Positions 7,759 to 15,983 of a DNA stretch of 34,698 nt are shown here, in pieces. This DNA comes from an uncultured Bacteroidales bacterium (GTDB taxonomy: Bacteria; Bacteroidota; Bacteroidia; Bacteroidales; Bacteroidaceae). The notes beneath the pieces are model-generated. The model did no database searches, was not told the DNA's origin, and saw nothing but the letters and a program-made list of their open reading frames with translations. The DNA lies in NCBI GenBank assembly GCA_902798705.1, contig CADBXS010000028.1, forward strand, positions 6,571-41,268. The letters run 5' to 3'. Made by a program: the position numbers and the translations under genes. Position 1 is the stretch's first letter. Each line of letters opens with the position of its first letter.

Positions 7759-7766
7759 TATCTTTG
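7759..7766 (+). promoter_or_regulatory. Promoter -7 element for cobB
   Basis: TATCTTTG, a perfect TAnnTTTG match, lies 108 bases before the cobB start and points away from the riboswitch operon. The two -7 elements are about 13 bases apart, so polymerase binding on one side may hinder the other. No cobalamin aptamer is seen on the plus side. Confidence 0.6.
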
Positions 7767-7874
7767 CAACATTTCAGTAAAAATCTTTGTTCATGCCTCG
7801 CAGAAAACAGATATACACAGAAAATAGGTTCGTATTAAAGGAACGATTTCCGCGTGACATAAAAGCAGCATCAA

Positions 7875-9170
7875 ATGAATCCATCCAGAATCAGTTCTTT
7901 CCTCATAGCAGCCACCAACTCGGGATGCGGTAAGACAACAATCACAATAGGCATTCTTCGTGCCTTGAAAAGGAGAGGAATGGCTGTGCAAGCCTACAAA
8001 TGTGGTCCCGACTATATTGACACCCAATATCATCGGATGGCATCGGGAGAGGAATCTGTCAATCTGGACTCGCGTTTCACCAGTAAAGAGCATCTGAAAT
8101 GTGTTTTTGCTCGTTATGCTAAGACAGTGAATGTGGTGGAGGGAGTGATGGGCTTGTTCGATGGCTATGACCGCCACAGAGGAAGTTCGGCTGAAATAGC
8201 TTCCTTCCTCGACATTCCTGCCGTTCTCATCATCAATGCACGAAGCATGGCATATAGTGCCGCAGCCATCATCCACGGCTTCAAGACGCTTCGCAAAGAT
8301 GTAAGAATTGCTGGTGTGATTTTCAACCAAGTAGGAAGTGAACGACATGCCACTTTTCTGAAACAAGCGTGCGAAGATACCCAAACCCCATGCTTGGGAT
8401 ACATTCCTCGCATAGAAGAACTGGAAATTCCATCACGCCACCTCGGGCTGTCTCTCGAAAACGAGCAACGTATCGAAAAGCTGATAGAACGGGCTGCAGA
8501 TGTAGTAGAAAAACACATCCATTTGGACCAATTAATGGCACTAATGATAGATGAAAACAGATATCACGAGACATTTTCTTCGGAAACGCTTCCCCACACA
8601 CCAATGCGCATCGCCATCGCACATGATGCTGCTTTCAATTTCACTTATCGAGAGAATATTGACCGACTCAAGGAAATGGGGCATGTAACGTTCTTCTCTC
8701 CTTTAGTTGACAGAGTAATTCCTCCCAAAACCGACCTACTCTACCTACCTGGTGGCTATCCTGAATTCTTTCTTTCACAACTCAGCAACAACCATAGCAT
8801 GAAGCAAAGCATAAGCGGTTACATAGAGTATGGTGGACGTTGCCTGGCAGAATGCGGTGGAATGATGTATCTATGTAAATCCATTATTGGTATGGACGGA
8901 AATACCTACCCCATGGCGAATGTGTTGCATCAAACAGCCACACTGCAGGGTATGCGCCTGCATTTAGCTTATCGGCAATGGGAAGGACAAACGAACGATG
9001 GCATTCCATATTCTTTTCAAGGACATGAATTCCACTACTCTCACATTCTGGAGGAAGAAGAAACAGGAGATGGTAAAAAGTCTGCACCCATTTACATCTA
9101 CAAAAACCTGCGTGCATCCTATATTCATCTTTATTGGGGCGATAAAGACATTCTCCAACTTTGGAATTAA
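7875..9170 (+). CDS. cobB: Cobyrinate a,c-diamide synthase (CobB/CbiA)
   Basis: 431 residues, typical length. The N-terminal ATP-binding domain has the P-loop ATNSGCGKTT (about residues 13-22), followed by KCGPDYIDTQYHRMASG and EGVMGLFDG. The C-terminal class I glutamine amidotransferase domain has the nucleophile Cys327 in AECGGMMYL and a GHEFHYSH segment near residue 384. The enzyme amidates the a and c side chains of cobyrinic acid, using glutamine and ATP, in the cytoplasm. It is divergent from the riboswitch operon, so it is under separate control. A 46-codon open frame (7793-7933) overlaps its start. Confidence 0.96.
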   Translation: MNPSRISSFLIAATNSGCGKTTITIGILRALKRRGMAVQAYKCGPDYIDTQYHRMASGEESVNLDSRFTSKEHLKCVFARYAKTVNVVEGVMGLFDGYDRHRGSSAEIASFLDIPAVLIINARSMAYSAAAIIHGFKTLRKDVRIAGVIFNQVGSERHATFLKQACEDTQTPCLGYIPRIEELEIPSRHLGLSLENEQRIEKLIERAADVVEKHIHLDQLMALMIDENRYHETFSSETLPHTPMRIAIAHDAAFNFTYRENIDRLKEMGHVTFFSPLVDRVIPPKTDLLYLPGGYPEFFLSQLSNNHSMKQSISGYIEYGGRCLAECGGMMYLCKSIIGMDGNTYPMANVLHQTATLQGMRLHLAYRQWEGQTNDGIPYSFQGHEFHYSHILEEEETGDGKKSAPIYIYKNLRASYIHLYWGDKDILQLWN

Positions 9171-9214
9171 TGGAAAAAATATTGAGGGAAAGATGACAAG
9201 TTCCAAAAAAGATG

Positions 9215-9222
9215 TATCTTTG
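9215..9222 (+). promoter_or_regulatory. Promoter -7 element
   Basis: TATCTTTG followed by CAAAGG lies 64 bases before the ATG at 9286. No clear -33 TTTG is seen at the usual distance. Confidence 0.5.
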
Positions 9223-9285
9223 CAAAGGAATGTGCGATATCTGACAATTGAATCGCATAACTATTCATCAATTAATCATTTATTT

Positions 9286-10518
9286 ATGAAGCACTTATTG
9301 GTATTAACATATCTCACTTTGATTTCAATTCAAGTTCAAGCACAAAACATTTTTCCCGTCTTGACCATTGACTCAACGGAGGTAGGGAAAAGTGTCAGTA
9401 GTCTTGAATACGCTCGTGTCGAGACACTCATTAAGAAGGAATTGGCATTGGCTAAAAGACAGAAAAAACCTACTGCATCTTTGGAACAACTGCTGAAAAG
9501 TTGCAACTACGGAAAATCGCTTCTACGAAATACCGATAAAGTGGTGGTAGTGGATTCCACTGTGGTACCCAAGTCGGAGTTCCTCGCTGCATACATGTTC
9601 AGTCCCGAAGTTGGTAGTATCGAGATGGACCTTGAAGGACAATCGACGTCCTATACCAGCGAACGAGGAAACCAAACCATACGTGTTCGCCCCACAAATG
9701 ATTCTATTCTCGCCCTGCAAATGCTTTATAATGACAAGGGAACCCAAAATACATCAGCACCGAAGTTCATTGAAGGGCTTGGCATCAAAGGCGATGTGAA
9801 TTATCCATTTATGATGATGGATGGAATAACCCTCTACTTCGCAGGTATCAACGAGGAAGGTCTGGGAAATTATGACCTCTACGTCACTCGATTCAATGCA
9901 GAGTCTAACAGCTTCTATCCAGCGGAGAATCTTGGTTTTCCATACAACTCCTACGCCAACGACTATTTGCTTGTGATTGATGAAATCAACAATGTGGGAT
10001 GGTTTGCATCCGACCGCTACCAACCAGCTGGAATGGTGTGCATCTATACTTTCATTCCTAACGCAAGCAGGCATCCCATCGATTTTGAGAACACCGCACC
10101 CGCTCTTGTCAACGAATGGGCATCACTTCGCCCAATTCGCTCCACATGGACAGCAGAAAATGAGCCACAGCGCATTGCCGTACGGCAACGTCTGGCTTTG
10201 CAATCGGCAAGCAACGACAAATCGAAAAAAAAGGATTTTGAACTGGTCATCAACGACCTCTACACTTATACCAACATTTCAGACTTCCGCAATCCACAAG
10301 CAAGAGAACTCTGCAAGGAATGGATTCAAAAACAGAAAAACCACGACACCCTTTCTGAGCAATTGGAAACTCTCCGCAGCACTTTTGCCAGTTCCAATCG
10401 CACCAAGCAGAACAGCATGCGCCAGCAAATTCTCGACTTGGAAAAACGCATAGAACAACTTGCTCGTGAAATCACTCAGGCCGAAAAAGAAATCAGAAAA
10501 AGCGAATTACAACGTTAG
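9286..10518 (+). CDS. Exported protein with PD40/beta-propeller-like segment and C-terminal coiled coil
   Basis: 410 residues from the ATG at 9286. The open frame extends further upstream, but this start gives the signal peptide MKHLLVLTYLTLISIQVQAQ and follows a promoter-like TATCTTTG. Around residues 170-255 are blade-like repeats (MMMDGITLYFAG, GNYDLYVTRFN, WFASDRYQPAGMVCIYTF) as seen in PD40/WD40-like domains of Bacteroidetes outer-membrane and OmpA-type proteins. The last 60 residues are charged and heptad-like (DLEKRIEQLAREITQAEKEI), a likely coiled coil. No OmpA peptidoglycan-binding domain is present. Function is not recognised; a cell-envelope structural or sensing role is a guess. 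It is not obviously linked to the cobalamin genes. Confidence 0.75.
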   Translation: MKHLLVLTYLTLISIQVQAQNIFPVLTIDSTEVGKSVSSLEYARVETLIKKELALAKRQKKPTASLEQLLKSCNYGKSLLRNTDKVVVVDSTVVPKSEFLAAYMFSPEVGSIEMDLEGQSTSYTSERGNQTIRVRPTNDSILALQMLYNDKGTQNTSAPKFIEGLGIKGDVNYPFMMMDGITLYFAGINEEGLGNYDLYVTRFNAESNSFYPAENLGFPYNSYANDYLLVIDEINNVGWFASDRYQPAGMVCIYTFIPNASRHPIDFENTAPALVNEWASLRPIRSTWTAENEPQRIAVRQRLALQSASNDKSKKKDFELVINDLYTYTNISDFRNPQARELCKEWIQKQKNHDTLSEQLETLRSTFASSNRTKQNSMRQQILDLEKRIEQLAREITQAEKEIRKSELQR

Positions 10519-10520
10519 TT

Positions 10521-10641
10521 GTCTCGCTGAGACAGCCCCTCCAGTTTCCCCGAAGGGGATAGAAAAACGTGAAGCGTGGAGCATGAAGTGTAACTTCGTT
10601 AAACTTTAAACTTTTTTAGCGTGTAGCGATGCCATCCGGAT
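10521..10641. repeat. Cluster of degenerate extragenic palindromes
   Basis: The gap 10519-10701 contains the hairpin GTCTCgctGAGAC (10521-10533), the hairpin TCCCCgaaGGGGA (10547-10559) and GATGCCATCCGGAT (10628-10641). The last is the reverse complement of 14 bases in the centre of the 772-860 element. The C/G-rich pieces around them also resemble that element, so this is probably a decayed copy interrupted by a second repeat. No U-tract makes these into clear terminators. Confidence 0.6.
10585..10614 (+). repeat. 30-bp dispersed repeat, copy 2
   Basis: Exact reverse complement of 3044-3073. It contains GAAGTGTAACTTC followed by GTTAAACTTTAAACTTT and sits upstream of the nucleoside phosphorylase gene, inside the palindrome cluster. 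Confidence 0.85.
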
Positions 10642-10701
10642 CGTCTCCCTCCCCCTCTTATCTATGTAATTGTTTAACTCATAACATATCAAGACATTAT
10701 C

Positions 10702-11583
10702 ATGAAAAAGACATTTCCTGCTTCTGAACTTATCATCAATGCTGATGGTTCAGTTTTTCATCTGCACGTTCGCCCAGAACAATTAGCAGACAAAATAATT
10801 CTCTGCGGAGATCCAGGACGAGTAGATACCATTGCAGCACATTTCGATATACAAGAATGTGACATACAGAGTCGAGAGTTTCACACCATTACGGGCAGCT
10901 ACAAAGGCAAGCGCATCAGTGTCATTTCCACCGGTATAGGTTGCGATAACTGCGATATTGTGATGAACGAAATAGATGCGCTCAAGAACATAGATTTTGA
11001 AACGCGTACTGAAAAAGAACAACTGACATCCCTCGAAATTGTGAGAATTGGTACGACAGGGGGATTGCAACCATACACCCCCATTGGCACGTTTATCATT
11101 TCCGAAAAATCTATCGGTTTCGATGGGCTCCTGAATTTCTACGGAGGGCGCGACGAGGTATGCGACCTTGAATTTGAAAAAGCATTCACAGAACACATGC
11201 ATTGGAACCACCGCTTGCTTCATGCTCCCTATGTCATCGATAATTCAAAGGAGCTCATCGACCGCATCTATTCACCAGAGCAAGGGATGGTGAAAGGTGT
11301 GACCATCGCTTGTGGTGGATTCTATGGTCCACAAGGTCGCCAACTTCGCATTCCGCTTGCCGACCCGCAACAAAACGAGAAAGTGGAATCTTTCGAATAT
11401 AATGGTTATCGCATCACAAACTTCGAAATGGAATCTTCTGCCATTGCAGGACTTGCCGCTTTACTCGGACACCGTGCCATGACCGTTTGCATGGTGATTG
11501 CCAACCGACGTGCTCTGGAAGCAAACACAGGATATAAGAACCAAATCGACGACCTCATCCGAATTGTTCTCGACAAAATCTAA
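10702..11583 (+). CDS. udp: Nucleoside phosphorylase, uridine phosphorylase-like
   Basis: 293 residues of the PNP/UDP phosphorylase family. Visible motifs are the phosphate-binding CGDPGRVD near residue 35, STGIGCDNCDIVMNE near 76, RIGTTGGLQ near 113, and NFEMESSAIAGLAALLGH near 240, which carries the ribose-contacting Glu-Met-Glu. It would split a nucleoside with phosphate to give the base and ribose-1-phosphate in the cytoplasm. The family match is firm; uridine specificity is inferred from overall likeness. mnmE follows 27 bases downstream, probably on the same transcript. Confidence 0.9.
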   Translation: MKKTFPASELIINADGSVFHLHVRPEQLADKIILCGDPGRVDTIAAHFDIQECDIQSREFHTITGSYKGKRISVISTGIGCDNCDIVMNEIDALKNIDFETRTEKEQLTSLEIVRIGTTGGLQPYTPIGTFIISEKSIGFDGLLNFYGGRDEVCDLEFEKAFTEHMHWNHRLLHAPYVIDNSKELIDRIYSPEQGMVKGVTIACGGFYGPQGRQLRIPLADPQQNEKVESFEYNGYRITNFEMESSAIAGLAALLGHRAMTVCMVIANRRALEANTGYKNQIDDLIRIVLDKI

Positions 11584-11610
11584 CTTAAAAGTTTTTTAGA
11601 CCATAATACC

Positions 11611-12978
11611 ATGCACGAAACCATTTGCGCACCCTCCACACCTGCTGGAGGAGCCATAGGAATCATAAGAGTCAGCGGACCACAAGCCATAGCGTTCGCT
11701 GACCGCATTTTTACATCACCCTCGGGACAACCATTGTCTTTAGCTAAAGGTCAAACACTTCATTTTGGCACCCTCTACGATGCCAAAGGAAATATCATCG
11801 ACGAAGTTTTGTTGAGCCTTTTTCGCTCTCCACATAGCTACACGGGGGAAGATTCCGTAGAAATATCGTGCCATGGCTCTCGCTTCATCATGAATGCCAT
11901 CATGGAGCGACTCATACAAATCGGTTGCCGTCAAGCACAACCAGGCGAATACACACAGCGCGCCTTTCTTAACGGAAAACTCGACCTCAGTCAAGCAGAA
12001 GCCGTTGCCGATCTCATTGCAGCGAATAGTCGAGCCTCCCACAGAACGGCCATGTCTCAGCTACGAGGACATTTCTCTTCCGAACTATCCCAACTCCGAG
12101 AACAGTTACTGAAACTCACCTCTCTCCTTGAATTGGAATTGGATTTTTCAGAACATGAGGATTTGGAATTTGCAGACCGCAGCGAATTGCTACAGTTGGC
12201 AATAGCCATCAACGATCATCTATCCAAACTGCTTCACTCTTTCCGAACAGGACAAGTCATCAAACATGGAATACCAGTTGCTATCATTGGAAAGACAAAC
12301 GTGGGAAAAAGCACCCTGCTCAACCAATTACTACATGATGAGCGCGCCATCGTTTCAGACATACATGGCACCACTCGCGATGTCATTGAAGACACTACCG
12401 ACATCAACGGCATCACATTCCGTTTCATTGACACAGCAGGAATCAGACAAACCACAGACACGGTGGAATCACTTGGAATCGAGCGCACCTTCAAGAAAAT
12501 TGTAGAAGCCAGCATCATCCTTTGGGTGATTGATGCACAACCAACCACTGAAGAAATATCAGAAATAAAACAACTCACAAAAGATAAATCTCTCATTATC
12601 GTGCAAAACAAAATCGACAAAGACGACAACCGTTTTGCCATTTCATCCCATCCATCCTCAGTGCCTATCATCTCCATTTCAGCAAAATTAGGCACTGGCA
12701 TACCTAATCTTGAATCTGCCATCTATACTGCAGCCCATCTTGACGACTGGCAAGAAAACACCACCATTGTCACACATGCCCGTCATTATGAAGCTCTCCT
12801 TCGAGCACAAGAATCCCTGTCTCGAGTCCTCGATGGTCTCCATCAACATCTCTACAGCGACCTCCTTGCTGAAGACCTTCGCATCACCCTCTCACACCTT
12901 GGCGAAATTACAGGTGGCACCATCACAGCCGACGAAACACTACAAAACATCTTCAAAAACTTTTGCGTGGGAAAGTAG
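11611..12978 (+). CDS. mnmE: tRNA modification GTPase MnmE
   Basis: 455 residues, standard length. The N-terminal folate-binding domain begins TICAPSTPAGGAIGIIRVSG. The inserted G domain has G1 GKTNVGKS (near residue 227), G2 GTTRD, G3 DTAG (near 274) and G4 NKID. The C-terminus is FCVGK, with the conserved Cys452. With MnmG it makes the 5-carboxymethylaminomethyl group on wobble uridine of certain tRNAs. It is followed 13 bases later by the acetyltransferase gene. Housekeeping gene. Confidence 0.98.
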   Translation: MHETICAPSTPAGGAIGIIRVSGPQAIAFADRIFTSPSGQPLSLAKGQTLHFGTLYDAKGNIIDEVLLSLFRSPHSYTGEDSVEISCHGSRFIMNAIMERLIQIGCRQAQPGEYTQRAFLNGKLDLSQAEAVADLIAANSRASHRTAMSQLRGHFSSELSQLREQLLKLTSLLELELDFSEHEDLEFADRSELLQLAIAINDHLSKLLHSFRTGQVIKHGIPVAIIGKTNVGKSTLLNQLLHDERAIVSDIHGTTRDVIEDTTDINGITFRFIDTAGIRQTTDTVESLGIERTFKKIVEASIILWVIDAQPTTEEISEIKQLTKDKSLIIVQNKIDKDDNRFAISSHPSSVPIISISAKLGTGIPNLESAIYTAAHLDDWQENTTIVTHARHYEALLRAQESLSRVLDGLHQHLYSDLLAEDLRITLSHLGEITGGTITADETLQNIFKNFCVGK

Positions 12979-12991
12979 ATTTTGCGTAGGT

Positions 12992-13444
12992 ATGAACAAC
13001 GATCCACTTCTACATAAGAAAGCATTCCAAGAACTGACCACGGAAGAACTATACGAACTCCTTAGAGTGCGAAGCGAGGTCTTTGTAGTTGAGCAGAACT
13101 GCGTCTATCAGGACATGGACGGCGATGACCAGCAAGCCGTTCATTTATGGTTGACCGTTCAAGATAAAATAGTTGCTTTGGCTCGTGTATGTCCTGAAGG
13201 CACTCACATGAAAGAAGTCTCCATCGGCAGAGTAATCACTACAGAGCGAACCAAGGGTTACGGCAAGCAAATCATGACTCATGCCATAGATGCAGCGATT
13301 GAACATTTCGGGGCGACAGTCATAGAAATTGAAGCACAGGAGTATGCAAAGGGGTTTTATGAAAGTGCGGGATTCAGACAATCATCCGATACTTTCATGC
13401 TCGATGGCATTCCTCACATTAAAATGACTTGGATGAAAGAATGA
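12992..13444 (+). CDS. ElaA-type GNAT N-acetyltransferase
   Basis: 150 residues. The open frame runs back into mnmE, but MNNDPLLHKKAFQELT at 12992 is the natural start. ElaA-like features are LRVRSEVFVVEQNCVYQDMDGDD at the N-terminus, LARVCPEG, the acetyl-CoA-binding strand-loop IGRVITTERTKGYGKQIM and YESAGFRQ near the end. The acceptor substrate of this family is generally unknown. Its stop overlaps the next gene's start (ATGA at 13441-13444), indicating translational coupling with the esterase. Confidence 0.9.
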   Translation: MNNDPLLHKKAFQELTTEELYELLRVRSEVFVVEQNCVYQDMDGDDQQAVHLWLTVQDKIVALARVCPEGTHMKEVSIGRVITTERTKGYGKQIMTHAIDAAIEHFGATVIEIEAQEYAKGFYESAGFRQSSDTFMLDGIPHIKMTWMKE

Positions 13445-14280
13445 AAAAAATATTGTTCTTACACGGATTCTATGCCAGTGGTCAGTGTGTACCAGCCATG
13501 GCGTTGCGCGATTCCTTCGAAAGGCAACGATTAGGCGACGTTACTTCGAGAAAGTGTCGTGCAAAGGTGCTTACGCCTGACTTGCCGATGCACCCTAAAG
13601 ATGCCATCGAGTACATCCGAGAACTTATTGACCGTGAAAAGCCAGACCTTCTGGTTGGCAATAGTTGCGGTTCGTTCTATGCCCAGATGCTGGCTCCCAT
13701 CGTGGGCATTCCAGCCTTGCTTGGCAATCCCCACTTCCAGATGACGGAGTTTCTGAAGCAGCGCATCGGTGAACATCAGTACAAGTCGCCACGAAAGGAC
13801 GGCATGCAAGACTTCATCATCAATGAAGCCTTGGTGGAAGAATTTGCCGAACTTGAGGCGATACAGTTCAACTACTGCAATCCATACTACAAGGACCGCA
13901 TCTGGGGATTGTTTGGCGAACAGGACACGTTGGCGCACTATGAGCCGCTGTTTTTGGAGTATTACAACCAGTCGTTCCACTTCCCTGGTGGTCACACCCC
14001 AACTGCAGAGGAAGTACACACATGGTATGTGCCTTTAGTCGAGAAGATGCTGATGCAATATTCCTTGCCCGAAGACGGCATCCGTTACTTCCAGCATTTC
14101 AAGGGCGGTCGCTATCGCTACATCCGAACGGCACTCGACTCAGAGACCCAAGAACGAATGGTCGTCTATCAAGCCCTCTATGGAGATAGGCAATACTGGG
14201 TACGTCCCGAGAAATTGTTCTTCGAGACAGTCACCCGTGATGGTCGCAAATTTTCAAGATTCACAGAAATAGACAAATAA
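13441..14280 (+). CDS. YqiA-type esterase fused to a C-terminal DUF1653 domain
   Basis: 279 residues, starting at the ATG that overlaps the upstream stop. Residues 1-205 form an alpha/beta hydrolase of the YqiA/UPF0227 type: ILFLHGFYASG, the nucleophile elbow GNSCGS with Ser75, an acid candidate in FGEQDTL and His in FPGGHTPT. Residues from about 212 (YFQHFKGGRYRYI, MVVYQALYGDRQYWVRPEKLF, FSRFTEI) match DUF1653, a small domain that is normally a separate protein. The substrate is unknown; YqiA enzymes cleave short acyl esters in vitro. A GH43 gene follows closely, but the lack of a signal peptide argues against a role in extracellular xylan deacetylation. Confidence 0.85.
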   Translation: MKKILFLHGFYASGQCVPAMALRDSFERQRLGDVTSRKCRAKVLTPDLPMHPKDAIEYIRELIDREKPDLLVGNSCGSFYAQMLAPIVGIPALLGNPHFQMTEFLKQRIGEHQYKSPRKDGMQDFIINEALVEEFAELEAIQFNYCNPYYKDRIWGLFGEQDTLAHYEPLFLEYYNQSFHFPGGHTPTAEEVHTWYVPLVEKMLMQYSLPEDGIRYFQHFKGGRYRYIRTALDSETQERMVVYQALYGDRQYWVRPEKLFFETVTRDGRKFSRFTEIDK

Positions 14281-14377
14281 CACCATACATAATAATATGG
14301 CTATACAGGATTTTAGATCTTATATGGCATCGGGTCAGCCCATAATGACCGAACTAAAACAAATAGAAAAACAGATC

Positions 14378-15982
14378 ATGAAATATTTTGGAAAAGGAAT
14401 CATCATCATAACCTTGCTGTTACAGACACTTGGCACCTTTGGTCAAGGATTCATGAATCCGGTGCTTCCTGGCTTCCACGCCGATCCAAGTGTGTGCCGT
14501 GCAGGTGATGACTTCTATCTCGTAAACAGCACGTTCCAATACTTCCCTGGAGTGCCTGTATTCCACAGCAAGGACTTGGTGAACTGGGAACAAATAGGCA
14601 ACTGCCTGACACGACCAACTCAGGTGGACTTGAAAGGCTCCGATGGCAACAGCGGCATCTATGCTCCCACCATCCGATACCACAACGGACGATTCTATAT
14701 GGTGACAACGGTTTTTCCATCGCGCCGTCATTTCTATGTGTGGACAGATAATCCCGCTGACGAATGGTCGGAACCCGTCGTAATTGACTTTGCCATCGGC
14801 AGTTGCGACCCCACACTCTACTTCGAGGGCAACAAGTGCTATTTCCTTTGGAAGGAAGGTGACATCAAGATATGCAAGATTGATGTAGAGACAGGCAAAC
14901 AGCTTGGCGAGATTCATCACTTAGGTACCGGCCTTGGCGGTCGGTATCCAGAAGGACCACATATCTACAAGAAAGACGGCTACTACTATCTGCTGTTGGC
15001 AGAAGGTGGTACAGAACATGGACATCACGTAAATATCCTGCGCAGCAAAAGCCTATTTGGTCCATACGAAGCGAATCCTGCCAATCCCATTCTGACACAT
15101 TTTAGCATGAAGATGCAAAATAGTCCGATACAGGGTTTAGGACATGCCGACTTGGTGCAGGCTCCAGACTCTTCGTGGTGGATGATTTGTTTGGGATACA
15201 GGACAAGCGGCTATCTGCAGCATGTGATGGGACGCGAAACGATGCTGGCACCTGTTCAATGGGAGCAAGACTGTTGGCCTGTGGTAAACGGAGATGGTAC
15301 GCTTCAAACGAACATGAAATGTCGGACGCTGCCGCTGGTGCCAATGGCAAAAGAGCCGATTAAAGAAGAATTCAACTACTTGAAGCGCAAAGCTCCCAAA
15401 GACAGCTATCATTCATTGGGATTACCTATGGGATGGATGAGCCTGTGTAACCCAGACTATACCAAATACTCGTTGTCTGAGCGTAAAGGCTGGCTCAGAC
15501 TTTACCCCTCAACGACCGACCTTAGCCAGACGGCATCACCTACATTTGTTGCCCGACGACAGACTGAACTAAAATTCTCTGCCACTGCGCTGTTCGACCT
15601 TTCCCACCTTACCGAAGACATGCAGGCTGGACTTACGGCTTATGCTGCTCCCCTAAACCATTACGATGTGGAAGTCGAGAAAAGAAATGGGAAGATTTTC
15701 ATCAAATCGAATGTACGCTTAGGTCAGACCAACCACAGTGAAAAGGAAATCGAATTGTCCGGTAACCATGTTTATCTACGCATCACGTCCGATAAGGATT
15801 TCTATTATATGTTGGCATCCTGTGACGGCATCAACTACACCCAACTTTCCAAAATGGAGTACCGTTTCCTCAGCACCGAAACTATCGGTGGGTTCACAGG
15901 TGTCATGCTTGGAGTTTTCGCACAATGTCGCCATGAGGAGAATAATGGATATGTGGATATAGATTGGTTTGAATACAAGTAA
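14378..15982 (+). CDS. GH43 beta-xylosidase/alpha-L-arabinofuranosidase
   Basis: 534 residues from the ATG at 14378, which gives the signal peptide MKYFGKGIIIITLLLQTLGTFGQ. An in-frame ATG at 14297 would add 27 polar residues and hide the signal. The five-bladed propeller domain has the catalytic base Asp36 in FHADPSV, the pKa-modulating Asp in GSCDPTLYFEGN and the acid Glu in YPEGPHIYKKDGYYYL. A beta-sandwich C-terminal domain (about 330-534) is typical of GH43 xylosidases. It would release xylose or arabinose from xylo-oligosaccharides in the periplasm. It sits between the esterase and a GH106-like gene with almost no gaps. Confidence 0.92.
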   Translation: MKYFGKGIIIITLLLQTLGTFGQGFMNPVLPGFHADPSVCRAGDDFYLVNSTFQYFPGVPVFHSKDLVNWEQIGNCLTRPTQVDLKGSDGNSGIYAPTIRYHNGRFYMVTTVFPSRRHFYVWTDNPADEWSEPVVIDFAIGSCDPTLYFEGNKCYFLWKEGDIKICKIDVETGKQLGEIHHLGTGLGGRYPEGPHIYKKDGYYYLLLAEGGTEHGHHVNILRSKSLFGPYEANPANPILTHFSMKMQNSPIQGLGHADLVQAPDSSWWMICLGYRTSGYLQHVMGRETMLAPVQWEQDCWPVVNGDGTLQTNMKCRTLPLVPMAKEPIKEEFNYLKRKAPKDSYHSLGLPMGWMSLCNPDYTKYSLSERKGWLRLYPSTTDLSQTASPTFVARRQTELKFSATALFDLSHLTEDMQAGLTAYAAPLNHYDVEVEKRNGKIFIKSNVRLGQTNHSEKEIELSGNHVYLRITSDKDFYYMLASCDGINYTQLSKMEYRFLSTETIGGFTGVMLGVFAQCRHEENNGYVDIDWFEYK

Positions 15983-15983
15983 G

